Shown here piece by piece: positions 1 through 7,608 of a stretch of DNA of 64,000 nt. The position numbers and the translations under genes were made by a program. Below the pieces are notes generated by a model. That model was not told the origin of the DNA. It did no database searches and worked only from the letters and a program-made list of their open reading frames with translations. Location: contig NZ_CP147247.1 of the NCBI RefSeq assembly GCF_002140975.2, forward strand, positions 2,206,501-2,270,500. Reading direction: 5' to 3'. The number at the start of each line of letters is the position of its first letter. Position 1 is the stretch's first letter. The DNA comes from Enterococcus sp. 9E7_DIV0242 (lineage in GTDB: Bacteria > Bacillota > Bacilli > Lactobacillales > Enterococcaceae).

Positions 1-1753
1 TTTCATAACCATTCGAACCATTTACAAATTCAAATTTTGCTGTATTTCCAGAAGTTGACACGCCATTTACTTCAATCGCTGTCGAATACTTCTGTGATGG
101 ATGTAATGTTTCTGTCACGCTATAGTCTGTATCTGCTTTCCAAGGATGCACCGTTTCAATAAATTGATCATCCGCTTGTATGTCAAAAGTATCGTTTATC
201 GTGTATTGGTCATTCCCATAAGCAACGTCGAATTCCTCCGTGGAACCAGTGATCTCCTGATCATTTTCGTCGTATAGTTTCTTTTTCAAACGAACAATCG
301 TTGGTTTGACCTTTGGCACCTTAAAATCAATAGAATGATCTACGTCAAAGGCATCTGTGTACTCTAGAATCGTCGGCCCATTGGTTTCTGCCAATCCATT
401 ACTATCAAGTACACTAAGCACATCATTGGTACCACTCACACGATAGGTCAGTTCCGCATACATGATATCCTCATCAGGATCATTGCTGATAGGCTTCAAC
501 ATCTCACCTATATCCCAAGCAATTGTCTGCGAACCAGCTGGACCAGATACTGTAACAGTCCCTTGCGAGGCATTCGCATCTGTCACAGTGCCATTGACCG
601 TAAACCCAGTACCCATCGGATCTGTTACATTCGCTACTTTTACGTTTCCGACAAATTCTCCGGCAATCCCCATTAAAATTTCTTCCAAGTCATCCGGTGT
701 CGCATCATAGCTCTTATCTGGTGACGAAGCAACTTTTTCCATTACCTCTTTCGATGTACGAATAATTTCCGAGGCAACTAACCCATCCACACTAATCTGT
801 TTATCTAAGTCCAACCCAATCGTATAAATGTTGGTAATTAATTTTTCTCCTGCTGATTTATCTATATCTTTGCTTATCGTTGCCTCAGCTATAGCGCTGT
901 TGGCATGATTTCCAAAAAGAACGTCATTACTATTTGTAGATGGAATAAATATTGGCGATTCTCCAATTGACAAATAGGTTTTACCAAAACCATATCGAAC
1001 GCCATAATCAAACTTATCCTCCGGTATTGTTTGAACCGTTTGATAGGCATCTTTACCAGGATAAATATCCTGATTAAAAGCTTCCATTCCACTTAAACTG
1101 TTATATGGTGATTTAGGTGCGTAACTGATCGTGGGTACACCATCTGAAACCAATACAATATTCCGACTATTTGAAGTAGCTGTTTTTATGATATTGGTAG
1201 CTTCTTTCAATGCAGCTTGCGTAAACGTCGTCCCTTCACGTGTATAATCCAAAGCTTCAATCGTATTAATTAGTTCCGTCCTATTTTGTGCCCCCACCCA
1301 TTGACCAGTAGAAAAATTATGTGTTGTAACTGTACTGTCATAGGTGATCAAAGAAATTTTATGGAGATAATTATCTTGAAGCAGCTGCTCAACGAAGCTT
1401 TTTGCAGCTTCTTTTGCCTTAGGCATACGATCTCCTTCTGACATACTCCCAGACGTATCTACGATCAGCACTACTTCAGCTGCTGGCGGTGGAAAACTAT
1501 GACGAGCTTCAACACGTAAGGTAACATCCCATTGGTTGACCATACCGTCAACAGGGGTCGCTATTTTACTGACGCCAACTTCTCCATAATCCAGACCAAA
1601 CTGATTTCGTGCTGCTGCACTTTTTTCGCCTTCATTTGCCTTGATCGGCGCATTCGTTGTCAACAAAGACTGGGAAAAAATGATCATACTGATAAAGAAA
1701 AGAAAAAGTGCGGCAAGCTTGATGACACCCTTATTATTTCTTATTTTGTTCAT
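1..1753 (-). CDS. von Willebrand factor A surface adhesin, C-terminus off the left edge
   Basis: The reading frame is open from an ATG at 1753 to the window edge, giving 584 residues and no stop. Residues 12-40 form a secretion signal. A vWA domain follows, with a complete MIDAS: DTSGS at 99-103, a downstream GTTF Thr and a VSDG Asp. After it come beta-rich segments resembling isopeptide pilin or CnaB modules. The start has a GAGGAGG ribosome site. It is the last visible gene of the sipW operon, 31 bp downstream of a SipW-dependent protein. By analogy with pilus tip proteins it may be the adhesive or tip part of the fibre; this is inference. A sorting signal, if present, lies outside the window. 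Confidence 0.85.
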   Translation of the reverse strand, partial: MNKIRNNKGVIKLAALFLFFISMIIFSQSLLTTNAPIKANEGEKSAAARNQFGLDYGEVGVSKIATPVDGMVNQWDVTLRVEARHSFPPPAAEVVLIVDTSGSMSEGDRMPKAKEAAKSFVEQLLQDNYLHKISLITYDSTVTTHNFSTGQWVGAQNRTELINTIEALDYTREGTTFTQAALKEATNIIKTATSNSRNIVLVSDGVPTISYAPKSPYNSLSGMEAFNQDIYPGKDAYQTVQTIPEDKFDYGVRYGFGKTYLSIGESPIFIPSTNSNDVLFGNHANSAIAEATISKDIDKSAGEKLITNIYTIGLDLDKQISVDGLVASEIIRTSKEVMEKVASSPDKSYDATPDDLEEILMGIAGEFVGNVKVANVTDPMGTGFTVNGTVTDANASQGTVTVSGPAGSQTIAWDIGEMLKPISNDPDEDIMYAELTYRVSGTNDVLSVLDSNGLAETNGPTILEYTDAFDVDHSIDFKVPKVKPTIVRLKKKLYDENDQEITGSTEEFDVAYGNDQYTINDTFDIQADDQFIETVHPWKADTDYSVTETLHPSQKYSTAIEVNGVSTSGNTAKFEFVNGSNGYE

Positions 1754-1784
1754 TCTCTTCCTCCTCTTGTATCTGTTTTTTGAA

Positions 1785-2450
1785 CTAGTTTCCATCTGTT
1801 TGATCTTTCAGCAAATCGTCTACTTCTAACAATGGATTCACTATAGGTGTCTGACCATTCCACCATGCATCACGATACGCATATTTCGTAGCTCCGATTC
1901 CTTCGACTTTGATTTCAAAATCTAGAACAGCACCAACATATTCAGGTGTGATATTGGCCTGATTCATTCGCACGGTCGTAAATAGAGGCTCTGTCTTCTT
2001 TCCTGCAGTTAACTTTTTCTTGTAATAAAAATAGCCATCTTTTCCATCGATCCAATCCGTTAAATTGTAATCAATTGTCAACACAGCTGCTGTCCCTTCC
2101 GTTGTTGCCGGAAGAACTGTTACAGCACCACTACTCGCAGTTTTTGTGATGACCGGTAATGCTAACACACGAACAAAACTATTCATCTCTCCCGCATTCT
2201 TGACGGTCACTATTTTCTTATAATCAATTTCCGGTTCGAAGGTCCCCGGTGGAACGAAATCTTCTTCGATTTCTGTTCTCAGATCGCTGATCCGAAACTC
2301 ATTTCGTTTCTCATCCGCATCAGTCAAGGCTGCATATGTCTGCTGCACACCTTTATAGGTTATTATTCCTATAACAGTGACTATCGCGAGTATACAGAAA
2401 GACATCTTATTCAAAAGCAGTTTTTTCGGTTTATTTTTCGACTTTTTCAT
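1785..2450 (-). CDS. SipW-dependent BsaA/TasA-type exported protein
   Basis: A 221-residue protein with a Lys-rich N-terminus, one hydrophobic segment (about 16-35) and the SipW-type processing region TYAALTDADEKRNEF. This fits the A-x-x-T-x-x-D-x(3)-N-x-F pattern seen in the other two paralogues of the operon. It continues with an acidic EIEEDF stretch and a VTVKNAGEMNSFVRV beta-sandwich core typical of BsaA-family exported proteins. Export and cleavage by the SipW encoded upstream is the family expectation. It has a strong GGAGGG ribosome site. It is the shortest and most diverged of the three, with ALT in place of WFT after the cleavage site, so it may be a minor or accessory subunit. Confidence 0.8.
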   Translation of the reverse strand: MKKSKNKPKKLLLNKMSFCILAIVTVIGIITYKGVQQTYAALTDADEKRNEFRISDLRTEIEEDFVPPGTFEPEIDYKKIVTVKNAGEMNSFVRVLALPVITKTASSGAVTVLPATTEGTAAVLTIDYNLTDWIDGKDGYFYYKKKLTAGKKTEPLFTTVRMNQANITPEYVGAVLDFEIKVEGIGATKYAYRDAWWNGQTPIVNPLLEVDDLLKDQTDGN

Positions 2451-2462
2451 TTATGTCCCTCC

Positions 2463-3341
2463 TTAATTCTCTAAATAGTCTCTGTACATTTCATGAATAA
2501 TTCCGGACTGAGGTAAGCTCCACGCAGTGAGAATCACTTCAGTAGCATCATGTGCATCCATTACAGGATTAAATTGATACAAGGCTCCTTTATACTTATT
2601 CGGCGCACTAGGATTCAGTAAAATACTATTCAATATCGGCGTTGTTGATTCCCTAGGAGCCACGAGCTCTGAATAATAGAAATAACCATCACTATACAAC
2701 CAATAATCCTTCGTTCCTGCTGCTGGCGTAGAGGTATAGACATGACTCGGGATATCTAAATCAAACCACTTGAATGGGCCATTTCCTCTATTTGTATCCT
2801 GAAATTTGAACATATCCGTGCCAGTTGAACGATCAGGTACAACCGCTTCTTTTGCCAAATAGAACTTTCCATCATAACTGTAGGTACCACCTGCTTGAGC
2901 TGCTGCTTCCCAGGTTTCTACGTTTTTACTATTGACACTCGGTGTAATCTCTGTTGGCGAAAGCTTAAGATTGCCATTTCCTGTTTGATCTGTTGTATCT
3001 ATTTCAAATAGCAATAAATATTCATAAAATGACACCCGAATAAGCGCCGGTACATCTCCGGTATTTTTTACACGGACAACTTTTTGTGTCGTCAATCCCG
3101 GTTGCCACTGATAATTCGCTTCAAAATCTTCATCGATTTCTGCCGCTAAACGTGTCCCAACAAAGTTATTTTCCTTTTCATCTTGCGAAGTGAACCACGC
3201 ATACGTACTTCCCAGAACCATCAAACTGGAAAAAAAGAAAACCAGCAAAAGTATTGGAAGCTTGTTCCCCTTCAAAAGAAAGCTCCACTTTTTCTTCTGT
3301 TTCTTTTTTAGCAAACGACCCGTTTTTTTTCTTTTCGACAT
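2463..3341 (-). CDS. SipW-dependent BsaA/TasA-type fibre protein
   Basis: 292 residues. A very basic N-terminus (1-24) is followed by a membrane segment (about 27-46) and the SipW-type region TYAWFTSQDEKENNF, with cleavage expected after TYA. The mature part starts with EIDEDFEANYQWQPG and VRVKNTGDVPALIRVSFYE, the conserved BsaA-family start. It ends with a block (YWLYSDGYFYYSELVAPRES) that is also recognisable in the 380-residue paralogue. The ATG has an AAGGGGGAAG ribosome site. It lies 12 bp before the next paralogue and 61 bp after the LPxTG gene. Probably a structural fibre subunit or initiator, paralogous to the gene ending at 4202. Confidence 0.85.
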   Translation of the reverse strand: MSKRKKTGRLLKKKQKKKWSFLLKGNKLPILLLVFFFSSLMVLGSTYAWFTSQDEKENNFVGTRLAAEIDEDFEANYQWQPGLTTQKVVRVKNTGDVPALIRVSFYEYLLLFEIDTTDQTGNGNLKLSPTEITPSVNSKNVETWEAAAQAGGTYSYDGKFYLAKEAVVPDRSTGTDMFKFQDTNRGNGPFKWFDLDIPSHVYTSTPAAGTKDYWLYSDGYFYYSELVAPRESTTPILNSILLNPSAPNKYKGALYQFNPVMDAHDATEVILTAWSLPQSGIIHEMYRDYLEN

Positions 3342-3402
3342 TTGCTTCCCCCTTATCCTTTAATCGCTCTACGGAAATACATATTGATCCTGCACATCTC
3401 CG

Positions 3403-4161
3403 TTACTGTGATTTCTTTTTGTCTAAAACCTTATGTTTGACAATCAGCAGAGCCAACATAACTAAAAACATACCGATAATGACAAAAATCAGTGCGTTCC
3501 GCCATTCTTCCCCTGTATTTGGCAGCTTAAAAATATCTTTCCCAGGTGTTGTACTACTTGATGTCCCTGGTTTTTTTGGATCATCACTACTATTGCTTGT
3601 ATCCGGTAATTTTGTTTTTACTGCTTTGAAATACCAAATATTCTCAAAAATATTTTTTTCAGCAAAATCTTCATTGCCATATTCTTTTCCATCTAGCTCA
3701 AAATAGGCTTCCAACATACGTGTATCACCACTTTTAAAAGTACCTAAATCTACTGGTGAGGCGACGTCTTGAAGATTGATTTTGCCGTTATCTCCCGATA
3801 CAGGACCAGAATAAATCACTTTTGTGTCATAGACCAAACGCATTTGTATTGCTTTTGACAGATCCAACGTTCCTTGAACCAAGGTTGGTTTACTAACCCG
3901 CATCGTCAAATGATAAGGAATATCTCTTTCTAAATTGCTGATAGTGATTTTTACTGACCAGGCTTTTCCCGGTATCACATCACGCACATCAACGAGATAC
4001 TCTCCATCATCTTTGATTTTTATTCCTTGATCATCTCCAATTACCATACCGGGAGGAAGTTCTACAGCTTGCGCTGTATCAGCAATAACAAGTGATACGA
4101 GCAACAGAAGTATCCCTACGCTCATATATATCGCCTTTCCAATATTGCTTTTTATATTCAT
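3403..4161 (-). CDS. LPxTG-anchored component of the SipW/BsaA operon
   Basis: 252 residues with a Sec signal peptide (about 8-32, ending AQA). A single beta-rich domain (about 33-175) contains a YLVDVRDVIPGKAWSVKITISN segment that resembles the start of BsaA-family domains. A Ser/Thr/Pro/Lys spacer and a full cell-wall sorting signal follow: LPNTGEE at about 209-215, a hydrophobic helix and a Lys-rich tail. It lies between two SipW-dependent genes. The simplest reading is a sortase-linked base that ties the fibre to peptidoglycan. It does not carry the SipW-type WFT signal, so it should be processed by a general signal peptidase. No sortase is encoded in the window. Confidence 0.8.
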   Translation of the reverse strand: MNIKSNIGKAIYMSVGILLLLVSLVIADTAQAVELPPGMVIGDDQGIKIKDDGEYLVDVRDVIPGKAWSVKITISNLERDIPYHLTMRVSKPTLVQGTLDLSKAIQMRLVYDTKVIYSGPVSGDNGKINLQDVASPVDLGTFKSGDTRMLEAYFELDGKEYGNEDFAEKNIFENIWYFKAVKTKLPDTSNSSDDPKKPGTSSSTTPGKDIFKLPNTGEEWRNALIFVIIGMFLVMLALLIVKHKVLDKKKSQ

Positions 4162-4201
4162 TTCACTTCCCCCTCAGTTGGTAATCAAATCAAATTAGTG
4201 C

Positions 4202-5278
4202 TTATTTTTCTGGTACTAAATCTTTCAATGCTGTTGCTAAAGGTCCACCTGCAGGCAACCATTCGTCTACAGCGTCCTTGAATGCAGAGATTCCTTTTGC
4301 ATTTACAGTTAAGTCATATTGTAGTTTGCTATATTCGTTACCAGCAGAACCTAACAATGTTACAGCATCCAATAATTGAGTAGTCAATGCGCCTGGTGCT
4401 ACAACACTTGTATAGTAGAAGTAACCATCCGCTGTATTAAAGTACCATTTGTCCGCTACAGTTGGATCTGTTGTAATATTGTTGAACAGCAATTCGATTG
4501 GATGTTGCGTTCCAGGTGTTACTTCAAGAGAAGTCAACACATCATTATTACCATTAGCAAATGCCGGAGTTGGATTATAGATTGTTGGAACAGTCCAGTC
4601 TCTCGTGATTGCTGGTGCATACGTCAAGTCAACATAAGACATTGCCGCTGCTGATCCAGCTTTCAAAGTAATTTGTCCAGTTGTTTCATTTCTGTCATAT
4701 CCTGCAATACCTGTTGCATGGAATTGTTGCGTCCCATTGTCCCATACTTGACGGTAAGAGTACGTAATAACCCCAGTAGTAGGATGTGTTTCAGATTTTT
4801 CTACAACCTTCAATGTGTACGTACCAGCGTAGTCACCACCAGTGATTGTGATCGTTGGTGCTGCACCAGCAAATGTTGAATCTGTGTATCCTGTTGGTAA
4901 TGATCCCGGTACAACGTAAGCTTGCTCTTCAGTCAAACCATTCAGTTCAGTACCAGTCGTTGTTTGTTTTGCTACATGGTCATCTAGTAATTGTAATGAC
5001 TCATCCAAACCAACACGAATCAATGCATCATACTTACCAATATTAGCTACCTGTACATCCTTGTTTACTTCTGAGCCTGGCTCCCAATCGGTTGGTGGCT
5101 CAAACGTTTCCACGATCTCGATGTCTTTTCCTGTTGCAATTTCACCTTCAAAGTGGTTAGTCTTTGAATCTTCACTTGTAAACCAAGCGAATGTTGCAGA
5201 TAATGCGGCTACTGCTGCAAAGGTCCCAGCTGCAGCAAGTACTTTTTTCTTCTGAGTCTTATTCAGATTTTTTTTCAT
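4202..5278 (-). CDS. SipW-dependent BsaA/TasA-type major fibre protein
   Basis: 358 residues from the ATG at 5278, chosen over an ATG 22 codons upstream because 5278 has an AGAGGGGGAA ribosome site and gives a compact signal (KKNLNKTQKKK, a hydrophobic stretch, then TFAWFTSEDSKTNHF). Cleavage after TFA is expected. The mature protein begins with EIVETFEPPTDWEPGSEVNKDVQV and the NIGKYDALIRV motif of BsaA-type proteins, and ends with the YFNTADGYFYYTSVVAPG block shared with the 292-residue paralogue. It is the largest of the three and directly follows sipW, the usual place of the main structural subunit. The 157-bp gap from sipW holds only a weak hairpin. Confidence 0.88.
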   Translation of the reverse strand: MKKNLNKTQKKKVLAAAGTFAAVAALSATFAWFTSEDSKTNHFEGEIATGKDIEIVETFEPPTDWEPGSEVNKDVQVANIGKYDALIRVGLDESLQLLDDHVAKQTTTGTELNGLTEEQAYVVPGSLPTGYTDSTFAGAAPTITITGGDYAGTYTLKVVEKSETHPTTGVITYSYRQVWDNGTQQFHATGIAGYDRNETTGQITLKAGSAAAMSYVDLTYAPAITRDWTVPTIYNPTPAFANGNNDVLTSLEVTPGTQHPIELLFNNITTDPTVADKWYFNTADGYFYYTSVVAPGALTTQLLDAVTLLGSAGNEYSKLQYDLTVNAKGISAFKDAVDEWLPAGGPLATALKDLVPEK

Positions 5279-5435
5279 TTGTAGAGTTCCCCCTCTTAAT
5301 ATATTATTGACTCCTTGTTTAAGTGTGTGACAAAACTGTTTCATTTAACTCGCTTTGGAATCCTGTTTATTTGAGGTTCAAAAGCTGCCAAGAAGCTTGT
5401 GACACGGTCTTTCCCAAAGAGAAAATACCAATTTG

Positions 5436-6203
5436 TTATTTGTTCATAAAGTAATACCGTATGATTGTTATAAACCCAAACACAGAAAGAACGAAGACGA
5501 CAGAAACAACCACATTTTCCTGAACGAAATTCAAGAGCCCTCCGACTTTTGGAATAACAAGCATCTTTTTCCCGACTACCTGTTTTGCATTGATTGGCAC
5601 GTCCTCTGCCTTATTTGCATCACCTTGAGTAATATAGAATGTTCCTTCTGTCTCACCCAATTTGTCCATCTTCTCCTTCACTCTATGTGTTAGAAAAGCG
5701 TTACTAGTAATACTTGGTCGAAAAGTAATAATATCTCCCACTTCTGCACTCTCACCAGGTATATCCTTTACAATAATTATGTCCCCAGAATGAAACCCAC
5801 CTTTTTGTGTTTTCGGATCTCTTGGAACCATCGAATCCGTTAAAACACCAAAAAAACGATAGCCGAGAAATGATTTATTTTCATCACTACTAGTAGCAAA
5901 TAGAACCGAACCGCCAACTACGAACAAGATAAATACATAAAAGAGAATGTTGAACAGCAAGGATATTGCTTTGGATTGTTTGGTTTCTTTCTTTTTTGGC
6001 GCTTTTCTTCTTGAAGCAGAAGTGTTTTTCGTATTTCTTTTCTTTTTTGTTGACCCATTTTTTGACCCATTTTTTTTCGTCCTCTTTTTTTGAGGATTTC
6101 CAACAATCTGTTCTCTTTCAGCAAGCGTAGTTGATGACTTTCTTTTTTTGGGATGTTGCAATTGCCGTTTTTTTTGTTGTTGTCGCTTTTTTTCCTGTTC
6201 CAT
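5436..6203 (-). CDS. sipW: SipW-type signal peptidase I (S26B)
   Basis: 255 residues from the ATG at 6203. A longer frame starts at 6272 but has no ribosome site, whereas 6203 has a GGGGGGAA. Residues 1-78 are extremely rich in Lys/Arg, Gln and Asn and probably cytoplasmic. A membrane helix spans about 80-103. The catalytic core has Ser124 in TDSMVP, His173 in LTHRV (the Ser/His arrangement of SipW and eukaryotic-type peptidases) and the GDANKAED acidic box at 194-201. A second helix lies near the C-terminus (about 230-250). It is the first gene of the operon and should process the three BsaA-type proteins. The long basic N-terminus is unusual for SipW. Confidence 0.93.
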   Translation of the reverse strand: MEQEKKRQQQKKRQLQHPKKRKSSTTLAEREQIVGNPQKKRTKKNGSKNGSTKKKRNTKNTSASRRKAPKKKETKQSKAISLLFNILFYVFILFVVGGSVLFATSSDENKSFLGYRFFGVLTDSMVPRDPKTQKGGFHSGDIIIVKDIPGESAEVGDIITFRPSITSNAFLTHRVKEKMDKLGETEGTFYITQGDANKAEDVPINAKQVVGKKMLVIPKVGGLLNFVQENVVVSVVFVLSVFGFITIIRYYFMNK

Positions 6204-6292
6204 AATTGACGACGATTCCCCCCAGCTACCAATGTAACGTGCTAAATCAATGGACCGAAGATGATCTAGCATGTCTGAAAATAGTTTTAAAT

Positions 6293-6440
6293 CGAGAATG
6301 CAACTAACATCGTTATTTATTACTACTTATTTTTTACAGCTTTCTCGTTCATACTTAGGATAAAAAAGCATAGAAATAGAAGGCTCTGACAGACTAGAAC
6401 CTTCTAAAAAACTAATGATATTGAGAAATGCAACTAACAT
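6293..6440. repeat. Pair of near-identical direct repeats in the sipW leader
   Basis: GAGAATGCAACTAACAT at about 6294-6310 and GAGAAATGCAACTAACAT at 6423-6440 differ by one inserted base and lie about 130 bp apart, flanking the second hairpin. The spacing and identity suggest two binding sites for one regulator or the edges of a small insertion; nothing in the sequence decides which. Confidence 0.5.
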
Positions 6441-6442
6441 GC

Positions 6443-6490
6443 AAAAAAAAGAATATGGACAAGAAGGAAAAGTCCTTCTTATCCATATTC
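6443..6490 (-). terminator. Promoter-proximal terminator (attenuator) in the sipW leader
   Basis: The arms 6451-6468 and 6473-6490 form an 18-bp stem with one G-T wobble and a 4-nt loop. On the minus strand the stem is followed at once by eight T residues (6443-6450). No gene ends here on the minus strand. It lies about 50 nt after the predicted start site and 240 nt before sipW, so it looks like an attenuator. Confidence 0.75.
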
Positions 6491-6545
6491 CGGAGTGTGT
6501 CCACCTATTTTAAATAACAAGTCGTTCTACTTTCTAAAAAACATT

Positions 6546-6574
6546 AGTTTATTATAAAGATATCGAGTCGTCAA
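6546..6574 (-). promoter_or_regulatory. Predicted sigma-A promoter of the sipW operon
   Basis: On the minus strand, TTGACG (6569-6574), a 17-bp spacer and TAAACT (6546-6551) read toward sipW. Transcription would start near 6540, leaving about 340 nt of leader. No better minus-strand promoter was found between it and the sipW start. Confidence 0.5.
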
Positions 6575-6797
6575 CATCTTTTTTTCATCTTGTAAATTAT
6601 TTTTGAAAGGAGTGAATGATTTTTAATAGATATGAGATGAGGTTATTGGGCTCGACAAAGGATAAACAGGCGCTAAACCTGCTTATTCTGGCAAATCAGC
6701 TGCAGCAATAGGCAATACACTCTACCAAAACAAACCAGTCAATTTTTTTAAATACTTTTACAATAAATAAAATAGTATTTATATAATTCTTGATAGA

Positions 6798-6855
6798 GTT
6801 GCCATTTTCGTTGTAGCATGAAACAACTATTAGGAGTGTGATATAAAATGGCAAC
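6798..6855 (+). promoter_or_regulatory. 11-bp inverted repeat covering the recombinase start codon
   Basis: GTTGCCATTTT (6798-6808) is the exact reverse complement of AAAATGGCAAC (6845-6855), which contains the ATG at 6848. A second pair (GTTGT 6810-6814, ACAAC 6823-6827) nests inside. In mRNA this would hide the start codon. In DNA it could be a recombinase-binding subsite giving autoregulation. Confidence 0.5.
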
Positions 6856-7444
6856 TATCGGCTATATGCGGGTAAGTACCCATCAACAGAAATTTGATTC
6901 ACAATTGCAAGCACTAAAGCATTATGGTGTAGATAAAATTTACAAGGAACGAGAAAGTGGTCGAAATCCTGCTCGAAGTGTCCTGAACACAGTTCTTCAG
7001 AAACTTCGTTCCGGAGATACCTTAGTCATCTTCAAGCTGGATCGTCTCGCACGTGGGACACGCCAACTGCTTTCTCTGCTTGAGGAGTTTGATAGAAGGA
7101 ATATCAACTTTGTCAGTATCCAAAACAACATTGATACAAGCACACCCATGGGGCGCTTCTTCTTTACAATCATGAGCGCCTTTTCAGAAATGGAAGCTGA
7201 ACTGATTCGTGAACGTGTTTTAGCTGGTCTTGACGCAGCTAGAGAAAATGGCAAGCAGCTTGGTCGACCGCCACGTACAGATGAAGTCAATCATGCGTTA
7301 GAGCTGTATGTCACCTCGGATCTCTCCGTTTCTGAAATTGCTGAAAGATGTGATATTTCCGTGCCAACTGTCTATAACCATATTCGGAAAAGAAATTTGA
7401 GCAGACCCACACACATAAAAACAAGAGTACCACAAAAGCAGTAG
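6848..7444 (+). CDS. Small serine recombinase (resolvase/invertase family)
   Basis: 198 residues with the resolvase catalytic core: Tyr and Arg in GYMRVST with nucleophile Ser10, the KLDRLAR motif near residue 65, and the long E-helix (FSEMEAELIRERVLAGLDAARENGKQLGRPPR, about 117-148). A helix-turn-helix at the C-terminus (SVSEIAERCDISVPTVYNHI, about 161-180) completes the fold. Length and order match Tn3-type resolvases and Hin-type invertases. It is read away from the sipW operon and has an AGGAG ribosome site. No transposase accompanies it. It could be a transposon remnant or a regulator of local DNA rearrangement; no paired inversion sites were found. Confidence 0.9.
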   Translation: MATIGYMRVSTHQQKFDSQLQALKHYGVDKIYKERESGRNPARSVLNTVLQKLRSGDTLVIFKLDRLARGTRQLLSLLEEFDRRNINFVSIQNNIDTSTPMGRFFFTIMSAFSEMEAELIRERVLAGLDAARENGKQLGRPPRTDEVNHALELYVTSDLSVSEIAERCDISVPTVYNHIRKRNLSRPTHIKTRVPQKQ

Positions 7445-7551
7445 CAGCCATATGCTCCTACTATGCTGGTCTTCCCTGATTTTTTAACAGATGGGACTCT
7501 TTCCACTATTGTTTTTCAACACATATGAAACTAAGAAAAGATACATAAAAG

Positions 7552-7593
7552 AAAAACGGGACAACGCCACTGTTGGCAGTCGTCCCGTTTTAT
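7552..7593. terminator. Bidirectional terminator between recombinase and pepC
   Basis: AAAACGGGAC and GTCCCGTTTT arms enclose a smaller GCC/GGC stem, with A and T tracts at the two ends. It can end the plus-strand recombinase and the minus-strand pepC transcripts. Confidence 0.85.
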
Positions 7594-7608
7594 TATGTTC
7601 TAAGTTAT

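Larger units (their letters stand above)
6204..6847. other. Divergent regulatory region between the sipW operon and the recombinase
   Basis: 644 bp without a convincing gene. On the minus side it holds a promoter (6546-6574), an intrinsic terminator (6443-6490), a second hairpin (6378-6405: AGAAGGCTCT pairing with AGAACCTTCT) and two copies of an 18-bp element. On the plus side, the recombinase leader has an A/T inverted repeat (AAATACT 6750-6756 with AGTATTT 6774-6780) and the 11-bp repeat at 6798/6845. Confidence 0.7.

Noticed and set aside
3254..3706. 150-residue plus-strand frame over the BsaA and LPxTG genes
   Set aside because: Antisense to two convincing genes with signal peptides and ribosome sites.
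5279..5435. Terminator or processing hairpin between sipW and the first BsaA-type gene
   Set aside because: Only a 5-bp AAGCT/AGCTT stem is present; too weak to call.
6616..6711. 31-codon frame (ATG 6616, TAG 6709) with an AAAGGAG three bases upstream
   Set aside because: Spacing is too short, the peptide has no recognisable family, and the frame may be a chance reading or a gene remnant.
6204..6847. Invertible promoter switch driven by the adjacent recombinase
   Set aside because: No pair of inverted recombination sites flanks the sipW promoter; the only perfect repeat lies wholly in the recombinase leader.
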